Shown piece by piece: positions 51,302 to 59,589 of a stretch of 64,000 bases of DNA. Within the stretch, counting starts at the first letter, position 1, and each line of letters begins with the position of its first letter. Made by a program: the position numbers and the translations under genes. Origin of the DNA: DATKUC01 sp964553615 (GTDB lineage Bacteria > Spirochaetota > Spirochaetia > DSM-27196 > DATKUC01); assembly GCA_964553615.1 (NCBI GenBank), contig CAZKMA010000022.1, positions 1 to 64,000 of the forward strand, given 5' to 3'. A model generated the notes under the pieces. It was not told the DNA's origin. It saw nothing but the letters and a program-made list of their open reading frames with translations, and did not search any database.

Positions 51302-52372
51302 ATGACGGTGAACCCTCGATTCCGGGATATGTTCTTGTCTGTTTCCATCGCCATTCTACTTGGCCTGGCGGTAAGTGCCTCGTTGCTGTTCTTTCTCGGG
51401 AAGGACCCGATAGCCGCGTACACGATACTTGCCCAATCCGTTTTCCGTGACCGATACACCTTCGCGGACATCTTTGTAAAGGCAACCCCGCTCATTCTGA
51501 CCGGCCTCGCTTTTGCTTTTACCTACAAGGCGAGTCTGTTCAACATAGGCGCCCAGGGCCAATTCTACATCGGCTCGGTAACCGCGGCTGCAGTTACCCT
51601 TTCAATCAGCCCGGCAGTACCGGGACCAATTTCGCTCCTCATCATCTTTGCAGCGGCAATTGCTGCAGGTGGCGCGTGGGGGTCTCTCGTGGGTTTTGCA
51701 AAGGCAAAGTTCAAGTCCAACGAGTTCCTCATAAGCATGATGTCCACCTACGTTGCCCTTGCATTCATGAACTATCTGCTCCGCACCGCCCTCATGGAGT
51801 CCAAGCACGAGTATCCGCAGACCAATCCCTTTGCGGCGCCACTTCACCTGCCCATCATTCTCAAAGGCACCCGCCTCCATGTGGGATTTATCCTTGCGGT
51901 TCTCATTGCCATTGTCATCTGGTTCGTGCTTTACCGCACGCCGTTCGGTTACCGCATTCGTGTTGTCGGGCACAATGCCGACGCTGCACGTCTTGCCGGA
52001 ATAGACTCGAATCGGATCTACATTTCCACATTCTTCATAGCAGGAGCACTGGCCGCGGCAGCGGGCTTTACGGAGACAAACGGCGTCCAGCACATGCTTG
52101 TGCAGAACTTCAATCCGGACCTTGGAGCCGAAGGTATAGCCATAGCAATCCTTGCCAATGCGAACCCAATCGGCGTCATCTTCGCCGCTATTCTGATCGG
52201 CGCGCTCAAAGTGGGCGGCACCATCATGGGACAGATGTCGGGAATACCCTCCAGCATCATCGGCATAATGGAAGGTTTCGTCATGATTTTCGTCATCCTG
52301 TCCTACTTTGTACGAGGATGGCTTGAAACACGGCGGGCAAAGCGGGATCTCAGGAGAAAACAGGCTGTATGA
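51302..52372 (+). CDS. Nucleoside ABC importer permease 1
   Basis: About 356 residues. Starts at 51302 (ATG) or 51308 (GTG); AGGAG lies 8 bases before the GTG, so the GTG is slightly favoured. Around 8-9 helices; GLAFAFTYKASLFNIGAQGQ and VVGHNADAARLAGI are typical of BPD_transp_2-type permeases for nucleosides. Overlaps the next permease by ATGA. Confidence 0.9.
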   Translation: MTVNPRFRDMFLSVSIAILLGLAVSASLLFFLGKDPIAAYTILAQSVFRDRYTFADIFVKATPLILTGLAFAFTYKASLFNIGAQGQFYIGSVTAAAVTLSISPAVPGPISLLIIFAAAIAAGGAWGSLVGFAKAKFKSNEFLISMMSTYVALAFMNYLLRTALMESKHEYPQTNPFAAPLHLPIILKGTRLHVGFILAVLIAIVIWFVLYRTPFGYRIRVVGHNADAARLAGIDSNRIYISTFFIAGALAAAAGFTETNGVQHMLVQNFNPDLGAEGIAIAILANANPIGVIFAAILIGALKVGGTIMGQMSGIPSSIIGIMEGFVMIFVILSYFVRGWLETRRAKRDLRRKQAV

Positions 52373-53283
52373 CCGAGCTACTGACAAGCGCCGTACTCAT
52401 GAGCACACCTCTTCTCTTCGGGGCAATAGCGGAGGTGTTCGCAGAGCGTGCCGGCGTAATGGTAACGGCAATTGAGGGAATCTTCCTGGTCGGCGCGCTG
52501 GGAGGATTTGTGGGAACATACCTGAGCGGCCAGCTCGGGCTCGGTCTTATTGTCGCCATTCTTGCCGGTACGGGACTTGCTGCATTCTACGGATGGATTA
52601 CCGTCTATCTGAGGCAACATCAGGTTGTAACCGGCGTTGCAATAAATATCCTCGCCGCCGGACTGAGCGCGTTCTTCATGCGTGTGTTCTTCGGTGTTCC
52701 ACTCCTTCCGTTAACGGTAAAACCACTCCAGGTAATACCTATACCGGGACTCTCAAAGCTGCCATTCTTAGGCCCTGTTCTCTTCAACCAGAACATTCTT
52801 ACCTACGCTATCTATCTCATCGTTCCGCTTGCGTGGTTCATCCTGTACCGCACCTCCCTCGGCCTTACCATTCGCTCTGCGGGAGAAAATCCTGAAGCGG
52901 TGGATGTTGCCGGAATCAAGGTGGATCGTATTCGATTCTCTCTGGTGCTGGTGGCCGGAGCAATGGGCGGGGTTGCCGGAGCGTTCTATTCCGTGGGGTA
53001 TCTGGGAATGTTCACCACCAATATTATCGGAGGCCGGGGGTGGATTGCATTTGCCATCTGTTTTCTCGGCAACTGGAATCCCCTCGGTGCCCTTGCCGGT
53101 GCTCTGGTATTCGGAATTGCCGAGGCAATTGCCATCAGCATGCAATCTTCGGGAAGCCTTGCAGTGCCGAACGAGCTCTTCATCGCCCTGCCCTACATCC
53201 TGACCATAGTGTTGACCATGATGCGGAAGTCCTTCAACGTGCCCTCGAAACTGGGTATTGCGTACAGGAAGGAAGACTACTGA
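52369..53283 (+). CDS. Nucleoside ABC importer permease 2
   Basis: 304 residues, ATG overlapping the previous stop. PLLFGAIAEVFAERAGVMVTAIEGIFLVGAL is split here to its key features: the GAIAEVFAERAG and GIFLVGALGG elements, together with SAGENPEAVDVAGIKV, mark the second permease of BMP-type nucleoside importers. It completes a four-gene operon with genes 48692, 49765 and 51302. Confidence 0.9.
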   Translation: MTELLTSAVLMSTPLLFGAIAEVFAERAGVMVTAIEGIFLVGALGGFVGTYLSGQLGLGLIVAILAGTGLAAFYGWITVYLRQHQVVTGVAINILAAGLSAFFMRVFFGVPLLPLTVKPLQVIPIPGLSKLPFLGPVLFNQNILTYAIYLIVPLAWFILYRTSLGLTIRSAGENPEAVDVAGIKVDRIRFSLVLVAGAMGGVAGAFYSVGYLGMFTTNIIGGRGWIAFAICFLGNWNPLGALAGALVFGIAEAIAISMQSSGSLAVPNELFIALPYILTIVLTMMRKSFNVPSKLGIAYRKEDY

Positions 53284-53370
53284 CGCAAATGCGAAGGCCC
53301 CGCCGTAAATGGAATGACTTCCACGGGATGGTCGCAATTGTACAATGTCACGGCGCAATCTTATGCGCTA

Positions 53371-54363
53371 TCAGTGCTGTTTTTGCAGAATTGGGAAGAG
53401 AAGTTTTTGATTTTCAGGAGTAAACATGTCGTTTCGTCGAACCAGCACGGAAGCGGTGCGAATTAGCCGGGGAACCGAGTGTCCGCGCATTGCTTCTACC
53501 AGCGTTCTAATTCCGAGGTATCCCATGTTGAACGGCTTCTGCACAATCAGTGCCTGTACCACACCGCTCTCGAGAAACTGAGCTTCCTCTTCCGAATTGT
53601 CGAATCCGACCAGTTTTATCTTTCCGGCAGCTCCCAGATCGCGCAGGGCACGCCCTGCGCCGACCGTTGAGCTTTCGTTCAGAGCAACAATGCCGCCAAG
53701 ATCCGGGTGTGTGCGCACGAGTTCAGTGACAATCCGGTACGCCTTTTTCAGATCATTCTCCGCGAAGAACGTCCCGACCGGCGCCTGTCTCCCGGCTTTG
53801 GCCAGGGCATCCCGTACCCCCTTTTCGCGGTCAATTGCGGTTGCCACTCCCCGGATGTGGGAGACGATTGCTATTTCACGGTTGGCCGGAACGAGGCGAG
53901 CTATCTCCATTCCTGCCTTCTGCCCTGCGGCCACATTGTCGGTCGCAATGAAACTGACCGGTACGGTGCTGTTGAGCGCCGAATCCATAGTAACAATGGT
54001 TACGCCCTCGGCTGCTGCCTTCTTTGCAAGGGGGACAAGCCGGTTGTAATCGCCGGCGACAAGGAGGATACCGTCGGGTTTCCTCTGAATCACACGACTC
54101 AGAATCTGGATCTGTTTGCCGACATCCTTCTCCAGCTCCGGGCCGACAATCCGCGGCTGCACGTCGTACTCGGTTGCCGCGGCGCTCATACCGGCCCGAA
54201 CTACCTGCCAGAACTCCATGTTCGTTCCAGTCGTCTTCATGACCACATACACCGATTCGTGGCCGTGTCTGCCTATGAGGCGGAGGACTCGGGTCTGACT
54301 GATGACCAGCACCGCGGCCGCAAGGATGACCAATGGAAGGACAATTTTCAGGATTCTATTCAT
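53371..54363 (-). CDS. Membrane-anchored periplasmic sugar-binding protein (family 1)
   Basis: 330 residues from the ATG at 54363, which overlaps the YesM-type kinase stop by 8 bases. The N-terminal hydrophobic stretch LKIVLPLVILAAAVLVI has no clear cleavage site and probably anchors the protein. The rest is a RbsB-like type I fold (TGTNMEFWQVVRAGM, KPDGILLVAGDYNRLVPLA, IALNESS-like VALNESSTVGAGRAL). No permease or ATPase follows, so it is likely a sensing partner of the kinase rather than a transporter part. Confidence 0.86.
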   Translation of the reverse strand: MNRILKIVLPLVILAAAVLVISQTRVLRLIGRHGHESVYVVMKTTGTNMEFWQVVRAGMSAAATEYDVQPRIVGPELEKDVGKQIQILSRVIQRKPDGILLVAGDYNRLVPLAKKAAAEGVTIVTMDSALNSTVPVSFIATDNVAAGQKAGMEIARLVPANREIAIVSHIRGVATAIDREKGVRDALAKAGRQAPVGTFFAENDLKKAYRIVTELVRTHPDLGGIVALNESSTVGAGRALRDLGAAGKIKLVGFDNSEEEAQFLESGVVQALIVQKPFNMGYLGIRTLVEAMRGHSVPRLIRTASVLVRRNDMFTPENQKLLFPILQKQH

Positions 54364-56170
54364 TCGCACTCTCCCCGGATTCAACAACCGGAAGGCGGAC
54401 AGTGACTACGGTACCGGAGTCGCCATTTGAGCCATACGAAAGGCCATAGCCGGGCCCAAAGTAGAGTTGAATTCGTTCATGCACGTTTCTTACGCCCACA
54501 CGATTACTCCGCCTTCCGGGCCTATTCCTGGCCGCCGTTGCTCCAGAAGGGCTCGACCGACGGATGAGGATTTCGTTACGTTGTTCCTCGCTCATTCCAA
54601 TCCCGTCATCCGCAACGCAAATCTCTACCCGGTCGAGCGTGCGACGACCGGTTATTCGCACCTGGCCGGTACCCGACTTGTTCTTGATACCGTGATAGAT
54701 TGCATTCTCCACAAGAGGCTGCAGAATTACTTTCGGAGTCCGAAGCAACGTGAGCGAACTGTCCACGTCGATTGCAAAATCGAGTTTGTCCCGATATCGA
54801 AGTTTCTGAATGGTGAGGTAACTCTTGATGTGCTCGATCTCGTCATGGATCGTTATCAGTTCATCTCCCGTGCTTATTGAAAGTCGCAGCAGCCGGGCAA
54901 GCGCGGAGATTGTCTTGATGACGTTGGCATACTGTCGCCCCTCCGCCATCCAGATAACCGAATCCAGCGTGTTGTACAGGAAATGGGGCGCAATCTGATT
55001 CTGAAGCGCCAGAAGCTCGCTCTTTCGCTTCTGTTCCTGCTCTGCCGCGTTTCGCTGCACGAGCTCCCTGATCTGCGCAATCATGATGTTGAAATCCCGG
55101 GCAAGCGCACCGATCTCGTTGTTGCTGAAAGCGTCTACCGTTACATCGAAATTCCCCTGTTCGACCGCCTGCATTGATTTCCGTAATCGCATGATTGGGC
55201 TGGAAAGCCGGTGGGAAATGATGAGGGCAATGAAAATGGCGAGGGCAAGGCACACCAGAGTCCAGGAGAAGTAGTATCGTTGAATTGTACCGCTGTTGCG
55301 AACAAGCTCTGAAACGTAGTTAACCCCAACGGCCCGCCAGCCAGTGTTCTGCGATATTGAAACGGTGTACATTCGCTCTCCCTTCGGATCGGAAATCATG
55401 AACGAACCGCCGCGGGACGACAGGACTTCCTGTATGGGCTCGCGCTCCAGTCCGCTGTACAGCAGTTCCTGCCGAGGGTGATAGACAATTCCACCGTCCG
55501 TGTCGACAATGAAAAGGTACCCCTTCTTGCCCAGGCTGATATTGTGCACCAGGTTATTGATGACCGAAAAATTCAGGTCAACCATCAACACGCCTATTCG
55601 TCGACCGGTTTGGATGTCGTTGATTGTCCGGCTCAATGTAATCACCCATCGATACTCGCCGGCAACTATGTTCTGCACATGCGGCGAGGAGATCACCGGT
55701 TTCCCGTCCGCGTCCCACGCACGGGTGAACCATTGTTGCCCCCGGATGTTCACCGAACGGTTCATCCGGAGGTGAGAGTCGTCGGTGATGACCCGTCCTC
55801 CGGTGTCCACAAGAAGAATGAGCGAGATGTCGTTTCGCGTGTGCGCAATGGAGCCGAAAAATCCGGAAATGCGCGCCGAGTCTCGCGCCCGCTGCGACGG
55901 GCTTAGAGTAGCCGGTGCCGTCAGGTATGACTGCACCTGTTCGTTGCGCCGAACGACCTCCGCTATGTTCTCCATATACGTGACGTAGGAATCTATATTG
56001 GTCTGTATCTGGGCAACAAGCAATTCGGTGTAGTCCCGCGAGTTCTGTTTGACTGCATCCTGGGTAAAGACGTATGAGAGGGCCGCCATGGTAAGAGCCA
56101 TTGACAGGACCAGTGCCCCGAGTGCAAGAGCTATGGTAGTCTGAATGCTGCGGTAATGGACTTCTTTCAA
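54356..56170 (-). CDS. YesM-family sensor histidine kinase
   Basis: 604 residues; the TTG at 56170 overlaps the upstream regulator stop as TTGA. TM1 near residues 10-32, a large extracellular dCache-type domain (about 40-290), TM2 near 300-320, then HAMP (SHRLSSPIMRLRKSMQAVEQGN). The transmitter is the LytS/YesM type, with H in LALQNQIAPHFLYNTLDSVIW split by its FLYN box, N box PLVENAIYHGI and G box DDGIGM. It should phosphorylate the AraC-type regulator encoded just upstream. The gene for an anchored binding protein follows. Confidence 0.93.
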   Translation of the reverse strand: MKEVHYRSIQTTIALALGALVLSMALTMAALSYVFTQDAVKQNSRDYTELLVAQIQTNIDSYVTYMENIAEVVRRNEQVQSYLTAPATLSPSQRARDSARISGFFGSIAHTRNDISLILLVDTGGRVITDDSHLRMNRSVNIRGQQWFTRAWDADGKPVISSPHVQNIVAGEYRWVITLSRTINDIQTGRRIGVLMVDLNFSVINNLVHNISLGKKGYLFIVDTDGGIVYHPRQELLYSGLEREPIQEVLSSRGGSFMISDPKGERMYTVSISQNTGWRAVGVNYVSELVRNSGTIQRYYFSWTLVCLALAIFIALIISHRLSSPIMRLRKSMQAVEQGNFDVTVDAFSNNEIGALARDFNIMIAQIRELVQRNAAEQEQKRKSELLALQNQIAPHFLYNTLDSVIWMAEGRQYANVIKTISALARLLRLSISTGDELITIHDEIEHIKSYLTIQKLRYRDKLDFAIDVDSSLTLLRTPKVILQPLVENAIYHGIKNKSGTGQVRITGRRTLDRVEICVADDGIGMSEEQRNEILIRRSSPSGATAARNRPGRRSNRVGVRNVHERIQLYFGPGYGLSYGSNGDSGTVVTVRLPVVESGESANE

Positions 56171-57780
56171 CCGACCGGCCCCTGAACCGATTCGCGGTAT
56201 TCCGTCGGACTCATGCCTGTCTGCTTGCGAAAGGTGAGACTGAAATAGTGGGCATCCGTGAATCCAATCTTCTCCGCAACCTGGTATCCCTTCATATTGG
56301 AGGCGCACAGAAGCTCTTTGGCTCGCTCCATGCGGAAGTTCGTGAGGTACTCGACAAATGTCATGCCGGTATGTGCCTTGAAAAGAGGGCTGAAATAGCT
56401 CTTGCTCACCGAAAGCGCCTGGCAGATGCAACCCAGGGACAGTCCGCGTTCAGCATAATGGGCGGCTATATACTCTTCTGCTTCAAGTGCCTTCGCAACC
56501 GAATGCTGTTGATTTCGGTCTGCCAGCACTGAACGCACGTTCCTGTGAAGCCCGTAAAGCCATTGCTCGACAGCTTCTATCGTCTTCAGCGTAACAAGCC
56601 GCGCAAACGGGTCTCCGAGCGTTTCCGGAATATCCGGGGGATAGACTCCGAGGAACTCAAATGCGTTGAGCATATCCGCGAGCAACCGGTGCATCCCGGT
56701 GGAACATTCTTCTGCCGTTCGTCCGGCAGTCCGGTACAGCGCCATGAAATCGGCTATGGCGGCCTCGGTCTGCTCCGTAGTTCCGCTTTTCAGCTCCCGT
56801 ACCACTCGCGTGCGCGCATGCTCTTCAACGCGTGGGACCGGCTCATTCGAAATTCCACGCATCTGTTCGAACGTGGAAATCTGATTTGGGCCCAGGACGA
56901 GGCGCTGCCCAAGGGCAACCCGGGCGTCGCGGTAGGCTTCGTCAAGCCGTGCAAGGTTGTCCACCGGAGAGCCTATGCCGATGGAAACCGTAATCCCGTT
57001 CGCACGTTTCACCCGTTCGGAAATTGCCTCCGCGCATTCAAGCGGCCGGACCGCAGCAGTCGACTCGTCGGCAGCCGAATACAGGACCACAGTCTGTTCT
57101 TCCGGCGTCCGAAAGACACACGCGCCGGCGGTTTCCCTCTCGCTGGTGGTTTCTCCGGTTATTTCGTCTATGGTGTTCTGGATTACGAGAGCTGCCAGAT
57201 CATCCTCGGTGTCAATCCGGTCCGGATCCACGAGCAGGACGTTGAAATAAGGCCCCGGCAGGCTCAACTCGAGGAGCGAAAGTCTGCGTTCTACATCGTT
57301 TGCGTCTCCCTGAATGAGCCGGTTCAGAAACCGCTCACGCAGGAGCGGAAGGCTCTCGTGCAGCTGCTCGTGCAGTCTCTGCAGGTCCTGTCGTCGTTGA
57401 AGCTCCAAATCGAGTTCGGCGCGCAGACGGTCCAGGATGGTTCGCAACTCGTCGGCAGTTATAGGCTTCAGCAGAAAATCGCTGACCTTGAGCTTGACCG
57501 CCTCCTGGGCGTATTCGAACTCGTCGTAACCGGTAAGCAGGATGGTCTTTGTCTGCGGACACCGATCCGCAATAAATGCAGCGAGGTCAAGGCCATCGAC
57601 AAATGGCATGCAGATATCCGTAAGCACCACATCCGGATGGAGCTCCTCCACCGCACGGATACCTTCGCGCCCGTCGGAACACGCGCCGACAAGCCTGAAG
57701 CCATGCTTCTGCCAATCGATATTTTCTGAAATCCCTTCTCTTATAACCGGCTCGTCGTCAATAATAAGAATTGTATACAT
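56167..57780 (-). CDS. YesN-type response regulator with AraC DNA-binding domain
   Basis: 537 residues. Receiver at 1-120 (acidic IIDDEP, acceptor Asp in VLTDICMP, Lys in FLLKPI). A long central helical region of about 290 residues is usual for this family. C-terminal AraC/XylS domain: LSLGCICQALSVSKSYFSPLFK and IGFTDAHYFSLTFRKQTGMSPTEYR (two helix-turn-helix motifs). It should activate carbohydrate genes in response to the YesM kinase. Target genes are not evident next to it. Confidence 0.94.
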   Translation of the reverse strand: MYTILIIDDEPVIREGISENIDWQKHGFRLVGACSDGREGIRAVEELHPDVVLTDICMPFVDGLDLAAFIADRCPQTKTILLTGYDEFEYAQEAVKLKVSDFLLKPITADELRTILDRLRAELDLELQRRQDLQRLHEQLHESLPLLRERFLNRLIQGDANDVERRLSLLELSLPGPYFNVLLVDPDRIDTEDDLAALVIQNTIDEITGETTSERETAGACVFRTPEEQTVVLYSAADESTAAVRPLECAEAISERVKRANGITVSIGIGSPVDNLARLDEAYRDARVALGQRLVLGPNQISTFEQMRGISNEPVPRVEEHARTRVVRELKSGTTEQTEAAIADFMALYRTAGRTAEECSTGMHRLLADMLNAFEFLGVYPPDIPETLGDPFARLVTLKTIEAVEQWLYGLHRNVRSVLADRNQQHSVAKALEAEEYIAAHYAERGLSLGCICQALSVSKSYFSPLFKAHTGMTFVEYLTNFRMERAKELLCASNMKGYQVAEKIGFTDAHYFSLTFRKQTGMSPTEYRESVQGPVG

Positions 57781-57850
57781 GCAGGTAACACACTTATTGT
57801 CGTGTCAGTATAGCATGGCTGCGCGTGTCCGTGCGACGCTTCGGCCGGCG

Positions 57851-58795
57851 CTACGCTGCGTCGGTCACGTTCGTTACAACGATGGACCGTTCGGCCACAC
57901 CGTGTATCGGGTCGGTGGACCCCGGCATGACAGTCTCGCTCACGACGAGCTCGGTCAAAGTGGCCCGTCGGATCCACATGGTCTTCAGATCCTTGTGGAT
58001 CGTCGCCCAGTAGTGCGAGCTCCCTTCGGTCCGCAGTTCCGCCTCCGGTGTGGGTTTCATGAGCATCCGAAAGGAACTGGCCCCCGAATCCACCATAATA
58101 ATTGCACAAACGCTGTTGTCCGTGCGGCCAATACCGGCGAAATTGAGCGTGACCTCCCCATTTTCGAACCAGGAACCGGACGCAACTTTTCCGCCCAGGT
58201 CAGTGTCGGGTTTCGAGTGAGAGGCCGCATGCACGATCCGTTCCCCCACTTCGTGAAGATCCTGTATCCCCGCACCGGCGGATGATGGGTCCGTGAAGAC
58301 CTGCAACGCGTGAAAGTCGATAAATGCATTGTAGACATGGTAGGCATCGAGTTCTGAGAGCGGAGTTCCGTTTGCATCTACAAGATGTTCGAACGGTGCG
58401 TGGTCAATACCGAGCGTTCTTCCGGCGGCATCGCGTTCTCCTGGCAGATGTTTGAAGAGGTAGCTCCATCCGCCTATCGAGGGGACGGATACCGGAGCCG
58501 CCTCGTCGTGCTGCACGGTAAACTCCCTGCAGGTGTAGCGATCTCCATCCGCAAGGGTCCCCGGTTCGCACTCGAGGTTCAAGCGATAAACCGTATTCGA
58601 GGCGGTTCGTCCATTCGGCGCCTTCATGGTAAGCGTCGATGCCATCTCGAAGCGCTGTCCCTGCGGACTGCGACTGAGCGTGAAGTCGTAGCGCGCGCCG
58701 AGCGCGGCTGCGGTCAGATCCGTCCGCCGTGAGCCGTGTGCGCTCCGGCCTTCTGCTCGCGTGGTCGTCTTCAGTGCACTTGCGTTGATTCCCAT
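57851..58795 (-). CDS. Uncharacterised cytoplasmic protein in a TetR operon
   Basis: 314 residues, ATG at 58795 with GGAGG 9 bases upstream. I do not recognise the family. No signal peptide or membrane segment. It is rich in beta-strand patterns (YDFTLSRSPQGQRFEMASTLTM, GKVASGSWFENGEVTLNFAG) with single His and Cys residues but no known motif. It is the only gene after tetR and is probably co-expressed with it from the same controlled promoter, so it likely acts on the small molecule that TetR senses. Confidence 0.65.
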   Translation of the reverse strand: MGINASALKTTTRAEGRSAHGSRRTDLTAAALGARYDFTLSRSPQGQRFEMASTLTMKAPNGRTASNTVYRLNLECEPGTLADGDRYTCREFTVQHDEAAPVSVPSIGGWSYLFKHLPGERDAAGRTLGIDHAPFEHLVDANGTPLSELDAYHVYNAFIDFHALQVFTDPSSAGAGIQDLHEVGERIVHAASHSKPDTDLGGKVASGSWFENGEVTLNFAGIGRTDNSVCAIIMVDSGASSFRMLMKPTPEAELRTEGSSHYWATIHKDLKTMWIRRATLTELVVSETVMPGSTDPIHGVAERSIVVTNVTDAA

Positions 58796-58848
58796 CTTTT
58801 TTTCCTCCGAATCGACAAAATCAATTACTTCTCCCGGGTCCCCGTCTC

Positions 58849-59439
58849 TTACGTGGACTGTCGGGTATTCGCGCCACCTACCAGGGAGGTTCCCGCCTCC
58901 GCAAGGAGCTCCGCAATTCTTTTATCCGTGAGTTCGATGACCCCGTTTCCGATCAACATTGCGAGTCCATGGGTGAAAATCCAGCTCTTGAGAACCCGCG
59001 AATCGCCAAGAGCTACCATGGCCTGCTCGGCGAGTGCGGGCAGCGCATCGGTTGCGGTGAGTGCCTCGAAGGTCCTGTCGGCACGGCTCTGCGCATCCAT
59101 CTCCGAAACGGGGCGACCGATCGTCGGGCGGTCGATATAGAGAAACCGGAACAGGTTCTTCTCGTCACGGGCAAAAACGACGTAGCCAACGGCCTTGCTC
59201 AGTGCAAGATCGGCGGTAAACGGGCGACGCTGGTACTCGAGAAGCTTCTCCTCTGCCCTCGTTCTCACCTCATCCTCCAGCTCTTGCATGGAAGACATGG
59301 CGGAATAGATCGGCATGGTCGACGAACCAAGACGCGACGCGATACTCCTGGCAGTTACCGAGGCCCAGCCATTCTCTCGGGTAAGCTCGACTGCCGTATC
59401 AACAATTACGTCCCGGCTGAAAGTAATTCTCTGCGTCAT
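58849..59439 (-). CDS. TetR-family transcriptional repressor
   Basis: About 196 residues from the ATG at 59439 (GGAG 6 bases upstream; an earlier ATG at 59451 lacks one). N-terminal helix-turn-helix: SRDVIVDTAVELTRENGWASVTARSIASRLG, seen here as its VTARSIASRLGSSTMPIY recognition part. The ligand-binding C-terminus is all-helical. Two tandem palindromes overlap its own promoter, so it is autoregulated and controls the unknown gene downstream. Confidence 0.88.
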   Translation of the reverse strand: MTQRITFSRDVIVDTAVELTRENGWASVTARSIASRLGSSTMPIYSAMSSMQELEDEVRTRAEEKLLEYQRRPFTADLALSKAVGYVVFARDEKNLFRFLYIDRPTIGRPVSEMDAQSRADRTFEALTATDALPALAEQAMVALGDSRVLKSWIFTHGLAMLIGNGVIELTDKRIAELLAEAGTSLVGGANTRQST

Positions 59440-59455
59440 CTCATGCTCCATCTAT

Positions 59456-59495
59456 ATAACAGATGTTATTATAACACGTGTTATATATAAGTCAA
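59456..59495 (-). promoter_or_regulatory. tetR promoter with two tandem operators
   Basis: Minus strand: TTGACT (59490-59495), 16 bases, perfect TATAAT (59468-59473). Two palindromes of form ATAACA-NN-TGTTAT lie at 59456-59469 and 59471-59484, 15 bases apart centre to centre, covering spacer, -10 and transcript start. Confidence 0.85.
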
Positions 59496-59589
59496 GGGGT
59501 TCACGGATTTTTCTGCATGAAACGGGAGCGGAATCGGGCACTTTGGAATCGTTCAGCCAGACAGGAAGGCCAGGTCCGGCGTAACAGCG

